Source of the DNA: HXMU1420-2 sp040830545
GTDB lineage: Bacteria; Pseudomonadota; Alphaproteobacteria; Rhodobacterales; Rhodobacteraceae
DNA: 34,450 nucleotides
Direction: 5' to 3'
Assembly (NCBI GenBank): GCA_040830545.1
Contig: JBFOMB010000211.1
Location: forward strand, 1 to 34,450
In this document: positions 23,287 to 32,303 of the stretch, one piece after another
Numbering within the stretch: the stretch's first letter is position 1
How the letters are laid out: every line of letters starts with the position of its first letter
The notes under the pieces: generated by a model
Databases searched by the model: none
What the model was told of the DNA's origin: nothing
What the model saw: only the letters and a program-made list of their open reading frames with translations
Position numbers and translations under genes: made by a program

Positions 23287-26200
23287 TCACTCTGCTGGTG
23301 TGGTTTCCGGGCTCTTCGGGGCGCCCTTGATCCGCTCACGCACGCCTTGCAGCGCGGCATAAAGCACCGGAACCAGAACCACGCCAATCACCGTGGCCGC
23401 CAGCATCCCACCAAACACCGCGATGCCGATGGCCCGCTGGCTGGCTGCGCCCGCACCCGACGCGACCAGCAACGGCACAACCCCCAGCAGGAAGCTGAGC
23501 GCTGTCATCATCACCGCGCGGAAACGTTGGCTGGCGGCTTCGGCTGCTGCCTCTCGAATACTGAGCCCGTTTGATCTCTGTTCCATCGCGAATTCCACGA
23601 TCAGGATTGCGTTTTTCGACGCCAGCCCGATCAGCATGATCATCCCGATCTGCGTGTACAGGTTGATGTCGCTCCCAGCCACGGCCACCGCTGCAACGGC
23701 CCCGAACAGGGCCACGATGACCGACAGCAGGATGGCCACGGGCATGGTCCAGCTTTCGTACTGCGCGACCAGGAACAGGTAGCCAAACACCACCGCCAGC
23801 GCCAGGATCACCACGACCAGCCCGGCGCTGTCCAACTGCTGTTGCGCGGTGCCGGTCCATTCAAATGCAAATCCCGGGGGTAGGGCGTTCCGCGCCTCTT
23901 CCTCCATCACGCGGATGGCGTCACCGGTTGACAGCCCTTCCGCAGGAACGGCCGTCACTGTGGCCGCGCGGAATAGATTATGACGGGTCAGCAAAACCGG
24001 TCCCAGCACGTTTTCCACGTCGATCAACGTGTTCAGCGGCACCATTTCGCCCACCTGATTGCGGACATACAGGTTGCCGATATCCTCGACCTTGTCGCGA
24101 TAGGACCCGTCGGCCTGGATCATCACGCGATAGACCCGCCCGAACAGGTTGAAGTCGTTGACATAGTAGGACCCCAGATAGGCCTGCATCGTCTGGAACA
24201 CGTCCGAGATGGCGACATTCAGCGTCTTGGCCTTCTCCCGGTCCAGATCGACAAAGACTTGAGGCACGTTTGCGCGGAAGGTGGTGTAGGATTGGGCAAT
24301 CTCGGGCCGTTGGTTGGCCGCATAAACCAGCGATCCCAGCGCGGCAGACAGGTCCTGCGCCGAACCGCCACCAGTCTGTTGCACCATCATTTCCACACCC
24401 GCACTGGTGCCAAGGCCGGAAATCGGCGGCGGGTTGAAGGCCACGATGCTGGCCGCCGCCTCCTGACTGACAACACCATAGACGGTTTCAAGGATACCAA
24501 AAGCACTCAACTCATCGGTGGGCCGTTCGTCCCACGGCTCCAGATTGACGATGATCATGGCCCCGTTGGAGGCCAGACCGTTCAGCAGCGAGAAGCCGTT
24601 GACCAGAACCGTATTGGCCACGCCGTCCAGTTCCAGCAATTGCTTGTTTACGCGGTCCGTGACCTCCTCGGTCCGGCCCAAAGAGGCTGCGTCAGGCAAT
24701 TGAACATCGACAAACAGATACCCATTGTCCTCCAGCGGCAGGAACCCGGCAGGGGTTGCGCGCATGATGCCACCCGCTGCCACGGCCAGTGCCGCGATGA
24801 TGGCGAGACCCAGAATGGGCAGATGCAGCAGACGCCGCACGATCCCGACATAGCCGTTCCGCGCTGTGCCGATCATGGATTCAAATGCCGCCAGCAACCC
24901 GCGCGGTGGGCCGCTGCGGGCCTTCAGAACCAGTGCGCACAACGCAGGTGACAGCGTCAAAGCGTTGATGGAAGAGATGACAACAGCCACCGAAATGGTC
25001 ACAGCGAACTGGGAATAAAGTTCCCCAGTGATCCCGGGCATGAAGGTCACCGGCACGAACACGGCCAGCAAAACCAGTGTGGTCGCGATCACCGGTCCGG
25101 TGATCTGGCCCATCGCCTTGCGGGTCGCGTCCGGCGGGCTCAGCCCGTCTTCGGCGATGATCCGTTCGACGTTCTCCACCACCACGATCGCGTCATCCAC
25201 CACAATCCCGATGGCCAGCACCAGCGCAAACAGCGAAATCGTGTTGAGCGACATACCAAAGGCCAAAAGGAAGGCAAACGTGCCGATCAGCGACACCGGG
25301 ATGGCCACAGCGGGAATGATCGTCGCCCGGATGCTGCCAAGGAAGATGAACACAACCGAAATCACCAGCGCAAAGGTCATCATCAGCGTGCTGACCACGT
25401 CATTCAGCGATTGTTCGACGAAGTCGGTGGTGTTGAACGGCACCTCGTATTCAACATCGTCGGGGAAGGCACGCGACAGCCGCTCCAGTTCGGCCAGAAC
25501 CCGTTCCGAGACCGACAGCGCGTTTGCGCCCGGTGCCTGATAGATCGCCAGAACCGTCGCCGGATTGCCCTGGTATTGGCCTGACGCGCTGTAGAATTGC
25601 GCGCCCAGCTCGACCTCGGCAATGTCTCCCAGCCGCACGATGCTGCCTGCTTCACCGGTGCGGATCACGATTTCTTCGAATTCGGCCTGTGTGGTCAGGC
25701 GGCCCTTGGTCTTGATCGTGTATTGAAATGTCTGGTCGGTTGGCACCGGCGGTGCACCGATCTGACCGGCGGACACCTCGATATTCTGTTCGCGAATGGC
25801 CCCGATCACGTCTGTCGGGGTCAGGCCCAGCCCGGTCATGCGGTTCGGGTCCATCCAGACCCGCATCGCGTATTGAAAATCGGTCAGAACGTCCGCCTTA
25901 CCCACGCCCTGCACACGCGCCAGCGCGTCCTTGAGGTTGATGGAGGCGTAGTTGGACAGAAACAACTCGTCATAGGTTTCACCGGGCGAAGACAGCGTGA
26001 TGATCATCAACATGTTGGTCGATGATTTCTGCGTCACCACCCCGGCCGAGGTCACTTCGGTCGGCAGGGACGATGTCGCCTGCGCCACCCGGTTCTGCAC
26101 GTTGACCGAGGCGATGTCGGGGTCCGTGCCCACTTCAAACGTCACGTTCAGCGAATAGTTCCCGGTGTCGGATGAGGTGGACGTCATGTAGATCATGTCG

Positions 26201-26421
26201 TCCACGCCGTTGACCTGCGCCTCTATCGGGGCGGCGACAGAGGTTTCGACCGTTTCCGCGTTTGCACCGGTATAGCTTGCGGACACGCTGACCACGGGCG
26301 GTGTGATTTCAGGGAACTGCGCGACCGGCAGCACCATGTAGCCGATCCCGCCCATGATGGTCAGCACGACCGAGATGACCAGGGCCATCTTGGGCCGTGT
26401 GATGAAGATGGATGAAAACAT
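23287..26421 (-). CDS. RND (HAE1 family) multidrug efflux permease
   Basis: Inner-membrane proton-driven efflux pump of the AcrB/MexB type, 1044 aa, the usual length. It opens FSSIFITRPKMALVISVVLT with TM1. The porter-domain residues AQFPEITPPVV and YTGANAETVE come near 30-50. TM4 has the proton-relay acids in VVDDAIVVVENVERI near 400, and TM10 has the relay Lys in LASKNAILIVEFAM near 925. Met 26421 is chosen over an upstream frame that overlaps the adaptor gene. It lies one base after the adaptor stop, so the two are one operon. No TolC-like channel gene or regulator is adjacent, so an outer-membrane partner must be encoded elsewhere. Confidence 0.95.
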   Translation of the reverse strand: MFSSIFITRPKMALVISVVLTIMGGIGYMVLPVAQFPEITPPVVSVSASYTGANAETVETSVAAPIEAQVNGVDDMIYMTSTSSDTGNYSLNVTFEVGTDPDIASVNVQNRVAQATSSLPTEVTSAGVVTQKSSTNMLMIITLSSPGETYDELFLSNYASINLKDALARVQGVGKADVLTDFQYAMRVWMDPNRMTGLGLTPTDVIGAIREQNIEVSAGQIGAPPVPTDQTFQYTIKTKGRLTTQAEFEEIVIRTGEAGSIVRLGDIAEVELGAQFYSASGQYQGNPATVLAIYQAPGANALSVSERVLAELERLSRAFPDDVEYEVPFNTTDFVEQSLNDVVSTLMMTFALVISVVFIFLGSIRATIIPAVAIPVSLIGTFAFLLAFGMSLNTISLFALVLAIGIVVDDAIVVVENVERIIAEDGLSPPDATRKAMGQITGPVIATTLVLLAVFVPVTFMPGITGELYSQFAVTISVAVVISSINALTLSPALCALVLKARSGPPRGLLAAFESMIGTARNGYVGIVRRLLHLPILGLAIIAALAVAAGGIMRATPAGFLPLEDNGYLFVDVQLPDAASLGRTEEVTDRVNKQLLELDGVANTVLVNGFSLLNGLASNGAMIIVNLEPWDERPTDELSAFGILETVYGVVSQEAAASIVAFNPPPISGLGTSAGVEMMVQQTGGGSAQDLSAALGSLVYAANQRPEIAQSYTTFRANVPQVFVDLDREKAKTLNVAISDVFQTMQAYLGSYYVNDFNLFGRVYRVMIQADGSYRDKVEDIGNLYVRNQVGEMVPLNTLIDVENVLGPVLLTRHNLFRAATVTAVPAEGLSTGDAIRVMEEEARNALPPGFAFEWTGTAQQQLDSAGLVVVILALAVVFGYLFLVAQYESWTMPVAILLSVIVALFGAVAAVAVAGSDINLYTQIGMIMLIGLASKNAILIVEFAMEQRSNGLSIREAAAEAASQRFRAVMMTALSFLLGVVPLLVASGAGAASQRAIGIAVFGGMLAATVIGVVLVPVLYAALQGVRERIKGAPKSPETTPAE

Positions 26422-26422
26422 A

Positions 26423-27544
26423 TTACTGTTCTCCGGCCAGAACCGCGTCGACCGCGACGCCCGGGCGCACGCGTTGCAGGCCCTCGACAATCACCGCCTC
26501 GCCCGGTTGCAGACCGTCCAGAACCACAATGGCGGTTTCGATCTGTTCCCCGGTGGTGATGTAACGCTGTTCCACCATCTGCTTGTCATTCACCACCAGG
26601 GCAAAATCGCCACGCTGGTCACGTTGAATGGCCGCCTGCGGGATCAGCGTACGCTCGGTCGGCTCGGATGCCTCGATCCGCACGTTCAGGAAGGCCCCAT
26701 CCAGCAGCAGGCGTTTGGTGTTCTCGAACTGCGCGCGCACGGTGATGGTGCCGGTTGTCGCGTCGATGGTGTTTTCGACAAAGACGATCGACCCGGTTTC
26801 TTCCAGCTCTGATCCATTGGGCAGGATCACATGCACCTCTGGCAGGTCCTCGGGATTGGACCGCGCGTCTGTGGTGCCGGAGTTCTCCGCAATATCAAGG
26901 AATTGCTTTTCACTCAGCGCAAAGGACACATAAATCGGCTGTTCCCGCACGAGGCTGACCAGCTGCGGACCGCTGGGCCCAACGATGTCGCCCACCGACA
27001 CGGCAATCTTGCCCACGCGACCTGAAAACGGCGCTTCGATTTCAGTATAGCTCAGGTCCAGTTCCGCGCTGCGAATGGCGGCTTTGGCGGATTTGACCTC
27101 GGCCTCGGCCACTAGCTCGTTCGCGCGCGCCAGATCGCGTTCCGATTCGGGCACCGCGCCGCGTGTCAGCAGCTCCTGCTTGCGGCCCAGCTCCAGCGTG
27201 GCCAGTTCCAGGTTTGCCTCGGCCCGGTCCAGGTCCGCCTTGCGGGCGTCCAGCGTTGCTTCGTACAGATCGCGCTCGATCTTGAACATCGTGTCGCCTT
27301 CGTCCACGTGGCCGCCATCCAGTACCGACCGTTCCTCAAGGAACCCGCTGACGCGTGCAATGATATCGACCTGATCAATAGCCTCGGCCCTTCCAATGAA
27401 GACGGACGCATCGGTGATTTCCTGTGTGTACGCCGCGGCAATCGACACTTTGGGCGGCGGGGCCTCCTGCGCGGTGGCGAAGGGGGCAGTCAGAATCAGG
27501 GTGGCCAATGCAACGGGGGCAATTCGGTAAGCGGCAAAGGGCAT
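26423..27544 (-). CDS. RND efflux periplasmic adaptor (membrane fusion protein)
   Basis: Periplasmic adaptor linking the RND permease to an outer-membrane channel, 373 aa. It has an N-terminal signal peptide (APVALATLILTAPFATA). A lipoyl half-motif follows (VDIIARVSGFLEERSVLDGGHVDEGDTMFKIE, near residues 59-90), then a coiled-coil hairpin of roughly 92-160 rich in Ala/Glu/Leu. The second lipoyl half is YTEIEAPFSGRVGKIAVSVGDIV near 163-185. Beta-barrel and membrane-proximal domains complete it. No lipobox Cys is present, so it is probably not lipidated. ATG 27544 with upstream GAGG is preferred over TTG 27562. It is first in the efflux operon and divergent from the dehydrogenase operon. Confidence 0.93.
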   Translation of the reverse strand: MPFAAYRIAPVALATLILTAPFATAQEAPPPKVSIAAAYTQEITDASVFIGRAEAIDQVDIIARVSGFLEERSVLDGGHVDEGDTMFKIERDLYEATLDARKADLDRAEANLELATLELGRKQELLTRGAVPESERDLARANELVAEAEVKSAKAAIRSAELDLSYTEIEAPFSGRVGKIAVSVGDIVGPSGPQLVSLVREQPIYVSFALSEKQFLDIAENSGTTDARSNPEDLPEVHVILPNGSELEETGSIVFVENTIDATTGTITVRAQFENTKRLLLDGAFLNVRIEASEPTERTLIPQAAIQRDQRGDFALVVNDKQMVEQRYITTGEQIETAIVVLDGLQPGEAVIVEGLQRVRPGVAVDAVLAGEQ

Positions 27545-27685
27545 GGTGCAGAACCTCGGCAATCTGTTTGGGGTGAGTATGTCTCAAAAAAATGTGAATG
27601 GGCAGGCGCTAACCGCTTTGCCTTGCAATTTCTCTTGCGACACAGGTGCTTTTCTGGCGCATGTGCGCGGGCTAGGCTTTGTCCA

Positions 27686-28411
27686 ATGGGGGAACCGACT
27701 CGGCATCAGGACAGCGACATCAGGGTCGAGGTGTGGCGCGGCACCGCTGAGGGCGGTGTATGGCAAGGCTTTCTCGTTCCTCGCCATGACAGTCAGACGG
27801 TACTGGATCTGGTGACGTGGATTCAGCATTATGCCGACCAGACGCTGAGCTACCGCTTCGCCTGCCGGGTGGGCATGTGCGGGTCCTGCGCGATGATGGT
27901 GAATGGCGTACCGCGCTGGACCTGCCGTACTCATGTGTCTCGGGTGGTGGGGGATGGCGCGCTGCGGATCGGGCCGCTGCGCAACCTGCCGGTGATCAAG
28001 GATTTGACCACCGATATGGACCCGTTTTTCGACAAATGGACCGGCGCGGGCGGGCAGCATCATCCAACCGCGACGCGGGATGACACGGTCGTCCCGGTCC
28101 GGCCTGACGATCCCGCGCGAGTCGCCGCGAGTGCGGGGATCGAGTGTATAAACTGCGCCGTCTGTTACGCTGCCTGCGATACCGTGGCGGGCAATCCGGA
28201 CTATCTGGGCCCTGCCGCCCTGCAACGGGCCTGGACACTGGTACAGGATGAAAAGGATGGCGGTCGAGCGGAGGTTTTGGCGGCAGTGTCCGGCAAAGAG
28301 GGCTGTTTCAATTGCCACAGCATGGGCAGCTGTTCGCAATTCTGCCCCGTGGGCCTGGACCCGATGCGTGCCATTGCCGGGTTGAAGCGCGAGGCCCTGC
28401 GCGGTGCTTGA
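27686..28411 (+). CDS. Succinate dehydrogenase/fumarate reductase-type iron-sulfur subunit
   Basis: A 241-aa electron-transfer subunit with three cluster motifs. The [2Fe-2S] site is FACRVGMCGSCAMMVNG with a later Cys in RWTC (residues about 57-80). The [4Fe-4S] site is CINCAVCYAAC near 155-165, and the [3Fe-4S] region is CFNCHSMGSCSQFCPVG near 207-223. The domain order matches SdhB/FrdB. Start ATG 27686 is the first in-frame Met after a gap of about 140 bases shared with the divergent efflux operon. It is first in a four-gene run FeS-anchor-anchor-flavoprotein, unlike the usual sdhCDAB order. The next gene overlaps by eight bases. Confidence 0.93.
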   Translation: MGEPTRHQDSDIRVEVWRGTAEGGVWQGFLVPRHDSQTVLDLVTWIQHYADQTLSYRFACRVGMCGSCAMMVNGVPRWTCRTHVSRVVGDGALRIGPLRNLPVIKDLTTDMDPFFDKWTGAGGQHHPTATRDDTVVPVRPDDPARVAASAGIECINCAVCYAACDTVAGNPDYLGPAALQRAWTLVQDEKDGGRAEVLAAVSGKEGCFNCHSMGSCSQFCPVGLDPMRAIAGLKREALRGA

Positions 28412-28736
28412 TCTACACCTCTATATGCTGCAACGCATCAGCGCGCTGATCATGGTGCCGCTGGTTCTGGTCCATATCGTCGTCATGATCATCGCCATTC
28501 AGGGCGGGTTGAGCGTGGCGGAAATTCTGGGCCGCACGCAGGGCTCGGTCTTCTGGTTTCTGTTCTATGGCCTTTTCGTGCTGGCGGTGTCGGTCCACGG
28601 CGCAATCGGCCTGCGTGTGGTGGTCCACGAATGGGGCGGGCTGAGGGGCACATGGCTGACGGGTTTCACCTGGGCCACCTTCGGCCTGCTCGGAGTGATG
28701 GGAGCGCGGGCCGTCTGGGCCGTGACCTTCGCATGA
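28404..28736 (+). CDS. Succinate dehydrogenase/fumarate reductase-type membrane anchor 1
   Basis: A 110-aa three-helix inner-membrane protein. It begins MLDLHLYMLQRISALIMVPLVLVHI, where Arg-Ile-Ser matches the quinone/heme-site R-x-S of the SdhC/FrdC families. A His is in VLVHIVVM near residue 23 and another in SVHGAIGLRVVV near 65, the classic H-x3-G-L-R heme-anchor pattern. GTG 28404 overlaps the iron-sulfur gene; an internal ATG at 28425 is possible. It overlaps the next gene by ATGA. It would hold quinone and heme b and anchor the dehydrogenase on the cytoplasmic face. Confidence 0.85.
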   Translation: MLDLHLYMLQRISALIMVPLVLVHIVVMIIAIQGGLSVAEILGRTQGSVFWFLFYGLFVLAVSVHGAIGLRVVVHEWGGLRGTWLTGFTWATFGLLGVMGARAVWAVTFA

Positions 28737-29074
28737 GCGCCGTGCCCCGCGCCCATCCTTTGTGGCTGGCCTATCTGTTGCACCGGTTGTCCGGCGTGGC
28801 GTTGACGCTTTTCCTGCCGCTGCATTTCTGGCTGTTGTCGCAAGCGATCAGCAACGCGGATCGCATGGACCGGCTGCTGACGCTCACTGAATTGCCGCTG
28901 GTGAAGCTTGCGGAGTTCGGGTTGGTCTTCCTGCTCGCTGTGCACGCCTTTGGCGGTCTCAGACTGATGGCGTTCGAACGCATGCACTGGCCCGATCACC
29001 AGAAAACGCTGGCGGCCAGCGCCGTCGGTGGCGCGGTCCTGATTTCAGGCATGTTCCTGCTGAGGGCGCTTTGA
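28733..29074 (+). CDS. Succinate dehydrogenase/fumarate reductase-type membrane anchor 2 (cytochrome b-like)
   Basis: A 113-aa three-helix membrane protein. LLHRLSGVALTLFLPLHFWLL near residues 15-35 is the SdhC cytochrome b signature (H-R-x-S-G), with a second His in PLHFW. The VHAFGGLRLM segment near 78-87 gives the H-x3-G-L-R pattern. With the four His of the two anchors, two b hemes could be bound. Start ATG overlaps the preceding stop (ATGA), and its stop overlaps the flavoprotein start (TGATG). Sequence similarity between the two anchors suggests an old duplication. Confidence 0.85.
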   Translation: MSAVPRAHPLWLAYLLHRLSGVALTLFLPLHFWLLSQAISNADRMDRLLTLTELPLVKLAEFGLVFLLAVHAFGGLRLMAFERMHWPDHQKTLAASAVGGAVLISGMFLLRAL

Positions 29075-30810
29075 TGCAAATCGACCGCTCGGACACAGAT
29101 ATCCTGATCCTCGGCACCGGTGGCGCGGGTCTGTTCGCAGCGCTCCACGCCCATCAACGTGCGCCCGAAGGTACGCGCATCACCATCGCGGCCAAGGGCC
29201 TACTGGGCAAATGCGGCTGCACGCGGATGGTGCAGGGCGGCTACAACGTCTCGCTCGGGCCTGGCGACAGCGTTGCGCGGCATTTCATGGACACGATCAA
29301 GGGCGGTAAGTGGCTGCCGGATCAGGACATGGCGTGGCGGCTGTGTGAACAGGCCGTGATCCGGGTGCAGGAGTTGGAAAACGAGGTCGGCTGTTTCTTT
29401 GACCGCGAACCGGATGGCGCGCTGCATCACAAGGCGTTTGCCGGTCAGACCGCTGACCGCACGGTGCACAAGGGCGATTTGACCGGGATCGAGATCATCA
29501 ATCGTCTGATGGAACAGGTGCTGGCCCGGCCAATCGAACGGCTGAACGAACACCGCGCCGTTGGGTTGATCCCCTCAAAAGATGGCACCGGGCTGTCGGG
29601 CGTGCTGATGATCGACATGCGCAGCGGCGGCTTCCACTTCATCCGCGCGAAATGTGTGCTGATGGCGACCGGGGGTGGTCCGACCATGTACCGCTATCAC
29701 ACACCGTCGGGGGACAAGGCGATGGATGGGCTGGCCATGGCCCTGCGCGCCGGATTGCCCCTGCGTGACATGGAGATGGTGCAGTTTCACCCCACGGGCC
29801 TGCTGGCCGGTCCTCATACGCGCATGACCGGCACGGTGTTGGAGGAAGGGTTGCGCGGCGCAGGCGGTCAACTGCTGAACGGCGCGGGCCACCGGTTCAT
29901 GTTCGACTATGACGACCGCGGTGACCGGGCCACGCGGGATATTGTCAGTCGCGGGATCTATGCGGAGATGCGGAAATCCAACGTCTCGCCCAATGGTGGG
30001 GTCTACATCTCCATGGGCCATCTGGGGCCTGACAATGTGCGCGCGAAATTCCCCGGCATGGTCAAGCGCTGCGCCGATTGCGGGTTCGACCTCGCCGCTG
30101 GGCAGGTGGAGGTTGTGCCAACCGCGCATTACTTCATGGGCGGGGTGGTTGTGGACGTGGACACCCGCACTGCGTTGGAAGGGTTGTACGTTGCCGGAGA
30201 GGATGCAGGCGGCGCGCATGGATCGAACCGGCTGGGTGGCAATGGCGTGGCCAATTCCACCGTGTTTGGTGGCATCGCGGGGGATGTTATGGCGGCAGAG
30301 GTTGGCGGTTTCACCCTGCGCGATCCGGACGAAGATCGGCTGGTGGCTGAGTATGAGCGGGCCGTTGCGCCCTTTGCCATCAAGGCCGCGCCGTTGCAGC
30401 CTTTGCGGGAAGAGCTGCAGGACGCCATGTGGGATCACGTCGGCGTCATGCGGACGGGCGATGGTCTGGCGCGAGGGCTGGATGCGTTGGATGACATCCG
30501 GGGGCGATTGGCCGCGATTGGAGTGGATGGCAGCACATGGGCCTTCAACCTCGGCTGGCACGACTGGCTGAACATGGCGTCGCTGGTCGAAGTGTCCGAA
30601 GCGATCACACAGGCCGCGCTGGCCCGCGAAAACTCGCGCGGGGCACATTTCCGCGAGGATTTCCCGGACGAGGGCGATTTGATGAGTTCTTACTTCACTG
30701 TCGTTCAACAGGGCGAGGTGCGGCGGGATCCGGTGCAGTTCACCATCGTGAAACCGGGCGAAACCGTTTTGCCCGCGGGAGAGCCGGAGACGCTGGTGGG
30801 GGTTACATGA
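29074..30810 (+). CDS. Succinate dehydrogenase/fumarate reductase-type flavoprotein with Cys at the FAD-His position
   Basis: The 578-aa catalytic subunit. The FAD-binding GxGGAG motif is ILGTGGAGLFAAL near residues 11-24. In place of the covalent-FAD His of SdhA/FrdA (SHTVAAQGG) it reads GCTRMVQGG, so Cys49 takes the His position, as Ser does in L-aspartate oxidase; FAD is probably not covalently bound. The dicarboxylate residues are kept: VQFHPTG near 232-238, LEEGLRGAGG near 250, RATRDIVSR with the catalytic-type Arg near 290, PTAHYFMGG near 350, and GSNRLGGN near 384. So a C4-type dicarboxylate substrate is likely. Start ATG 29074 overlaps the preceding stop. The flavoprotein overlaps the following small gene by ATGA. 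Confidence 0.92.
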   Translation: MQIDRSDTDILILGTGGAGLFAALHAHQRAPEGTRITIAAKGLLGKCGCTRMVQGGYNVSLGPGDSVARHFMDTIKGGKWLPDQDMAWRLCEQAVIRVQELENEVGCFFDREPDGALHHKAFAGQTADRTVHKGDLTGIEIINRLMEQVLARPIERLNEHRAVGLIPSKDGTGLSGVLMIDMRSGGFHFIRAKCVLMATGGGPTMYRYHTPSGDKAMDGLAMALRAGLPLRDMEMVQFHPTGLLAGPHTRMTGTVLEEGLRGAGGQLLNGAGHRFMFDYDDRGDRATRDIVSRGIYAEMRKSNVSPNGGVYISMGHLGPDNVRAKFPGMVKRCADCGFDLAAGQVEVVPTAHYFMGGVVVDVDTRTALEGLYVAGEDAGGAHGSNRLGGNGVANSTVFGGIAGDVMAAEVGGFTLRDPDEDRLVAEYERAVAPFAIKAAPLQPLREELQDAMWDHVGVMRTGDGLARGLDALDDIRGRLAAIGVDGSTWAFNLGWHDWLNMASLVEVSEAITQAALARENSRGAHFREDFPDEGDLMSSYFTVVQQGEVRRDPVQFTIVKPGETVLPAGEPETLVGVT

Positions 30811-31277
30811 GGAGCGTAGAGGACCTGCACCGGGCCGCACGCGACATCATCGCGGCCTCCGCTGCGCCTTGGGCGATCACCTCGGACCTGACCGCGCGGG
30901 TGGTGCAGACCGTGTTCCTGACCGACGATTGGCGGACGGGGTTCTTTACCGGAAGAACGACTCGCAAGGTGCTGTTGTTAAAGCGGAACGCAAGTCTGAC
31001 GCTGGCCTATCATGCGACCGAGGAAGGGTCTTATGTGACCGTGCATGGGAAGGCGGAGGTTACCGAAGACAAAGAACGAAAACGGGCCGTCTGGCAGCCC
31101 TCGCTGGATCGATGGTATCCGGATGGACCCGCAGATCCTGATCTCGCCCTGATCGAGTTATCCGCGCAACACATCGAAATCTGGAGCGCGTCCCGGGGCA
31201 TCATGCCCGGCACTGGCGCGGTGATCCTGACACGCGGCGCAGATGGTTGGACTCTCGGCAGCAGCGAAACGCCATGA
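30807..31277 (+). CDS. Pyridoxamine 5'-phosphate oxidase family (split-barrel flavin-binding) protein
   Basis: A 156-aa split-barrel protein of the PNPOx-like/F420-FMN family. Residues about 25-60 (VVQTVFLTDDWRTGFFTGRTTRKVLLLKRN) and 65-80 (LTLAYHATEEGSYVTVHGKAEV) match the flavin-binding barrel, and TLAYH..EEGSYVTVHGKAE is the usual signature. PSLDRWYPDGPADPDL near 97-112 also fits general-stress-protein-26-like members. The ATG overlaps the flavoprotein stop by four bases, so it belongs to the dehydrogenase operon. The cofactor could be FMN, F420 or heme; no function is assigned. Confidence 0.82.
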   Translation: MRSVEDLHRAARDIIAASAAPWAITSDLTARVVQTVFLTDDWRTGFFTGRTTRKVLLLKRNASLTLAYHATEEGSYVTVHGKAEVTEDKERKRAVWQPSLDRWYPDGPADPDLALIELSAQHIEIWSASRGIMPGTGAVILTRGADGWTLGSSETP

Positions 31278-31340
31278 CCGTAGAACAGCACTCTCAGCCG
31301 CGCTATGGTTTGGGCCAGCGATGACAGAAAGGGCCGCAAC

Positions 31341-32303
31341 ATGATCCCGATCCAGACCATCGAGTCCGTGGCCGAAACCCTGATGGACAAAGCCGCGATT
31401 GAGATCCCGCAGGACTACCTGGATGGGCTCAAATCGGCGGCAAAGACCGAGGATGGGGATTTGGCGAGCTTTGTTCTGCAGGCGATGCTGGACAATTACG
31501 AGGCGGCCAAGGAAGACCGCCGCGCCATGTGCGGGGACACGGGCACGCCGCGCTGGTACGTGAAGATGTCGGGCACCGCGCAGGTTGAAGGTGGCATGAT
31601 CGCGCTGGAAACCGCATTGCGCCGGGCGACGGCAACCGCGACGCAGAACGTGCCGTTGCGTCCGAACCGCGTGCACCCGTTGTGGCGGACGGATCATGAC
31701 AACAACGTAGGCATTGGCGCGCCCGAAATCGAATACGGGTTTGAGCCGGAGCCAGCGGGTGAATGGATCGACCTGATCACGGTGCACAAGGGCGGGTTGT
31801 TTGGAACCGATTACCGGATGCTGTTTCCCAGTGACGGGATCGAGGGGATCAAACGGTTCTACCTCGACAGCCTCGTCGCCTTTGGCAAGCGTGGGCTGGC
31901 GTGTCAGCCTGCGATCATCGGGATCGGGTTGGGCGGGGCCAAGGATGCGTGCATGGTGCTGGGCAAACGCGCGGCGTGTTTGCGCACTGTGGGGTCGCGC
32001 AATGCTGATCCGCGCATTGCGGCGATGGAGGATGAATTCAAGGAACTGGGCAATTCCATCGGTATGGGAGCGATGGGATTTGTAGGAAAAAATATGGTGA
32101 TAGATTGCAATATTGAAGTTGGATATTGCCATACAGGCGGGATGCAAATGTCAGTGCATGCCTTCTGCCTGTCCTCCCGCCGGGCCGTGGCGCGTGTATG
32201 GGCCGATGGCCGGATTGAGTATCGTACAGACCCGGATTGGTTCACGCCGTATCAGCGCCGCGAAGGCGTGGAATGGGAAGCCACGCTGGAGGCGGCGGAA
32301 TGA
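31341..32303 (+). CDS. Class I (4Fe-4S) fumarate hydratase / L(+)-tartrate dehydratase alpha subunit
   Basis: A 320-aa iron-sulfur hydro-lyase subunit. Three candidate cluster ligands are visible: Cys64 in RRAMCGDTG, a Cys in RGLACQPAI near 197, and a Cys in MSVHAFCLSS near 278, which line up with FumA/TtdA cysteines. Substrate-region blocks include RPNRVHPLWR and GGLFGTDYRML (near 150), and GIGLGGAKDACMVLGKRA (near 208). Length of about 300-320 fits a two-subunit enzyme such as TtdA, not the 550-aa one-chain FumA. ATG 31341 follows AAAGGG; an earlier ATG (31305) is less likely. Whether it hydrates fumarate, mesaconate or acts on tartrate cannot be told. It overlaps the next gene by ATGA. Confidence 0.88.
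   Translation: MIPIQTIESVAETLMDKAAIEIPQDYLDGLKSAAKTEDGDLASFVLQAMLDNYEAAKEDRRAMCGDTGTPRWYVKMSGTAQVEGGMIALETALRRATATATQNVPLRPNRVHPLWRTDHDNNVGIGAPEIEYGFEPEPAGEWIDLITVHKGGLFGTDYRMLFPSDGIEGIKRFYLDSLVAFGKRGLACQPAIIGIGLGGAKDACMVLGKRAACLRTVGSRNADPRIAAMEDEFKELGNSIGMGAMGFVGKNMVIDCNIEVGYCHTGGMQMSVHAFCLSSRRAVARVWADGRIEYRTDPDWFTPYQRREGVEWEATLEAAE

Noticed and set aside
29575..30840. 421-aa minus-strand frame across the flavoprotein
   Set aside because: Antisense to a clear SdhA/FrdA-type gene, and His/Gln-rich in the way typical of reverse frames.
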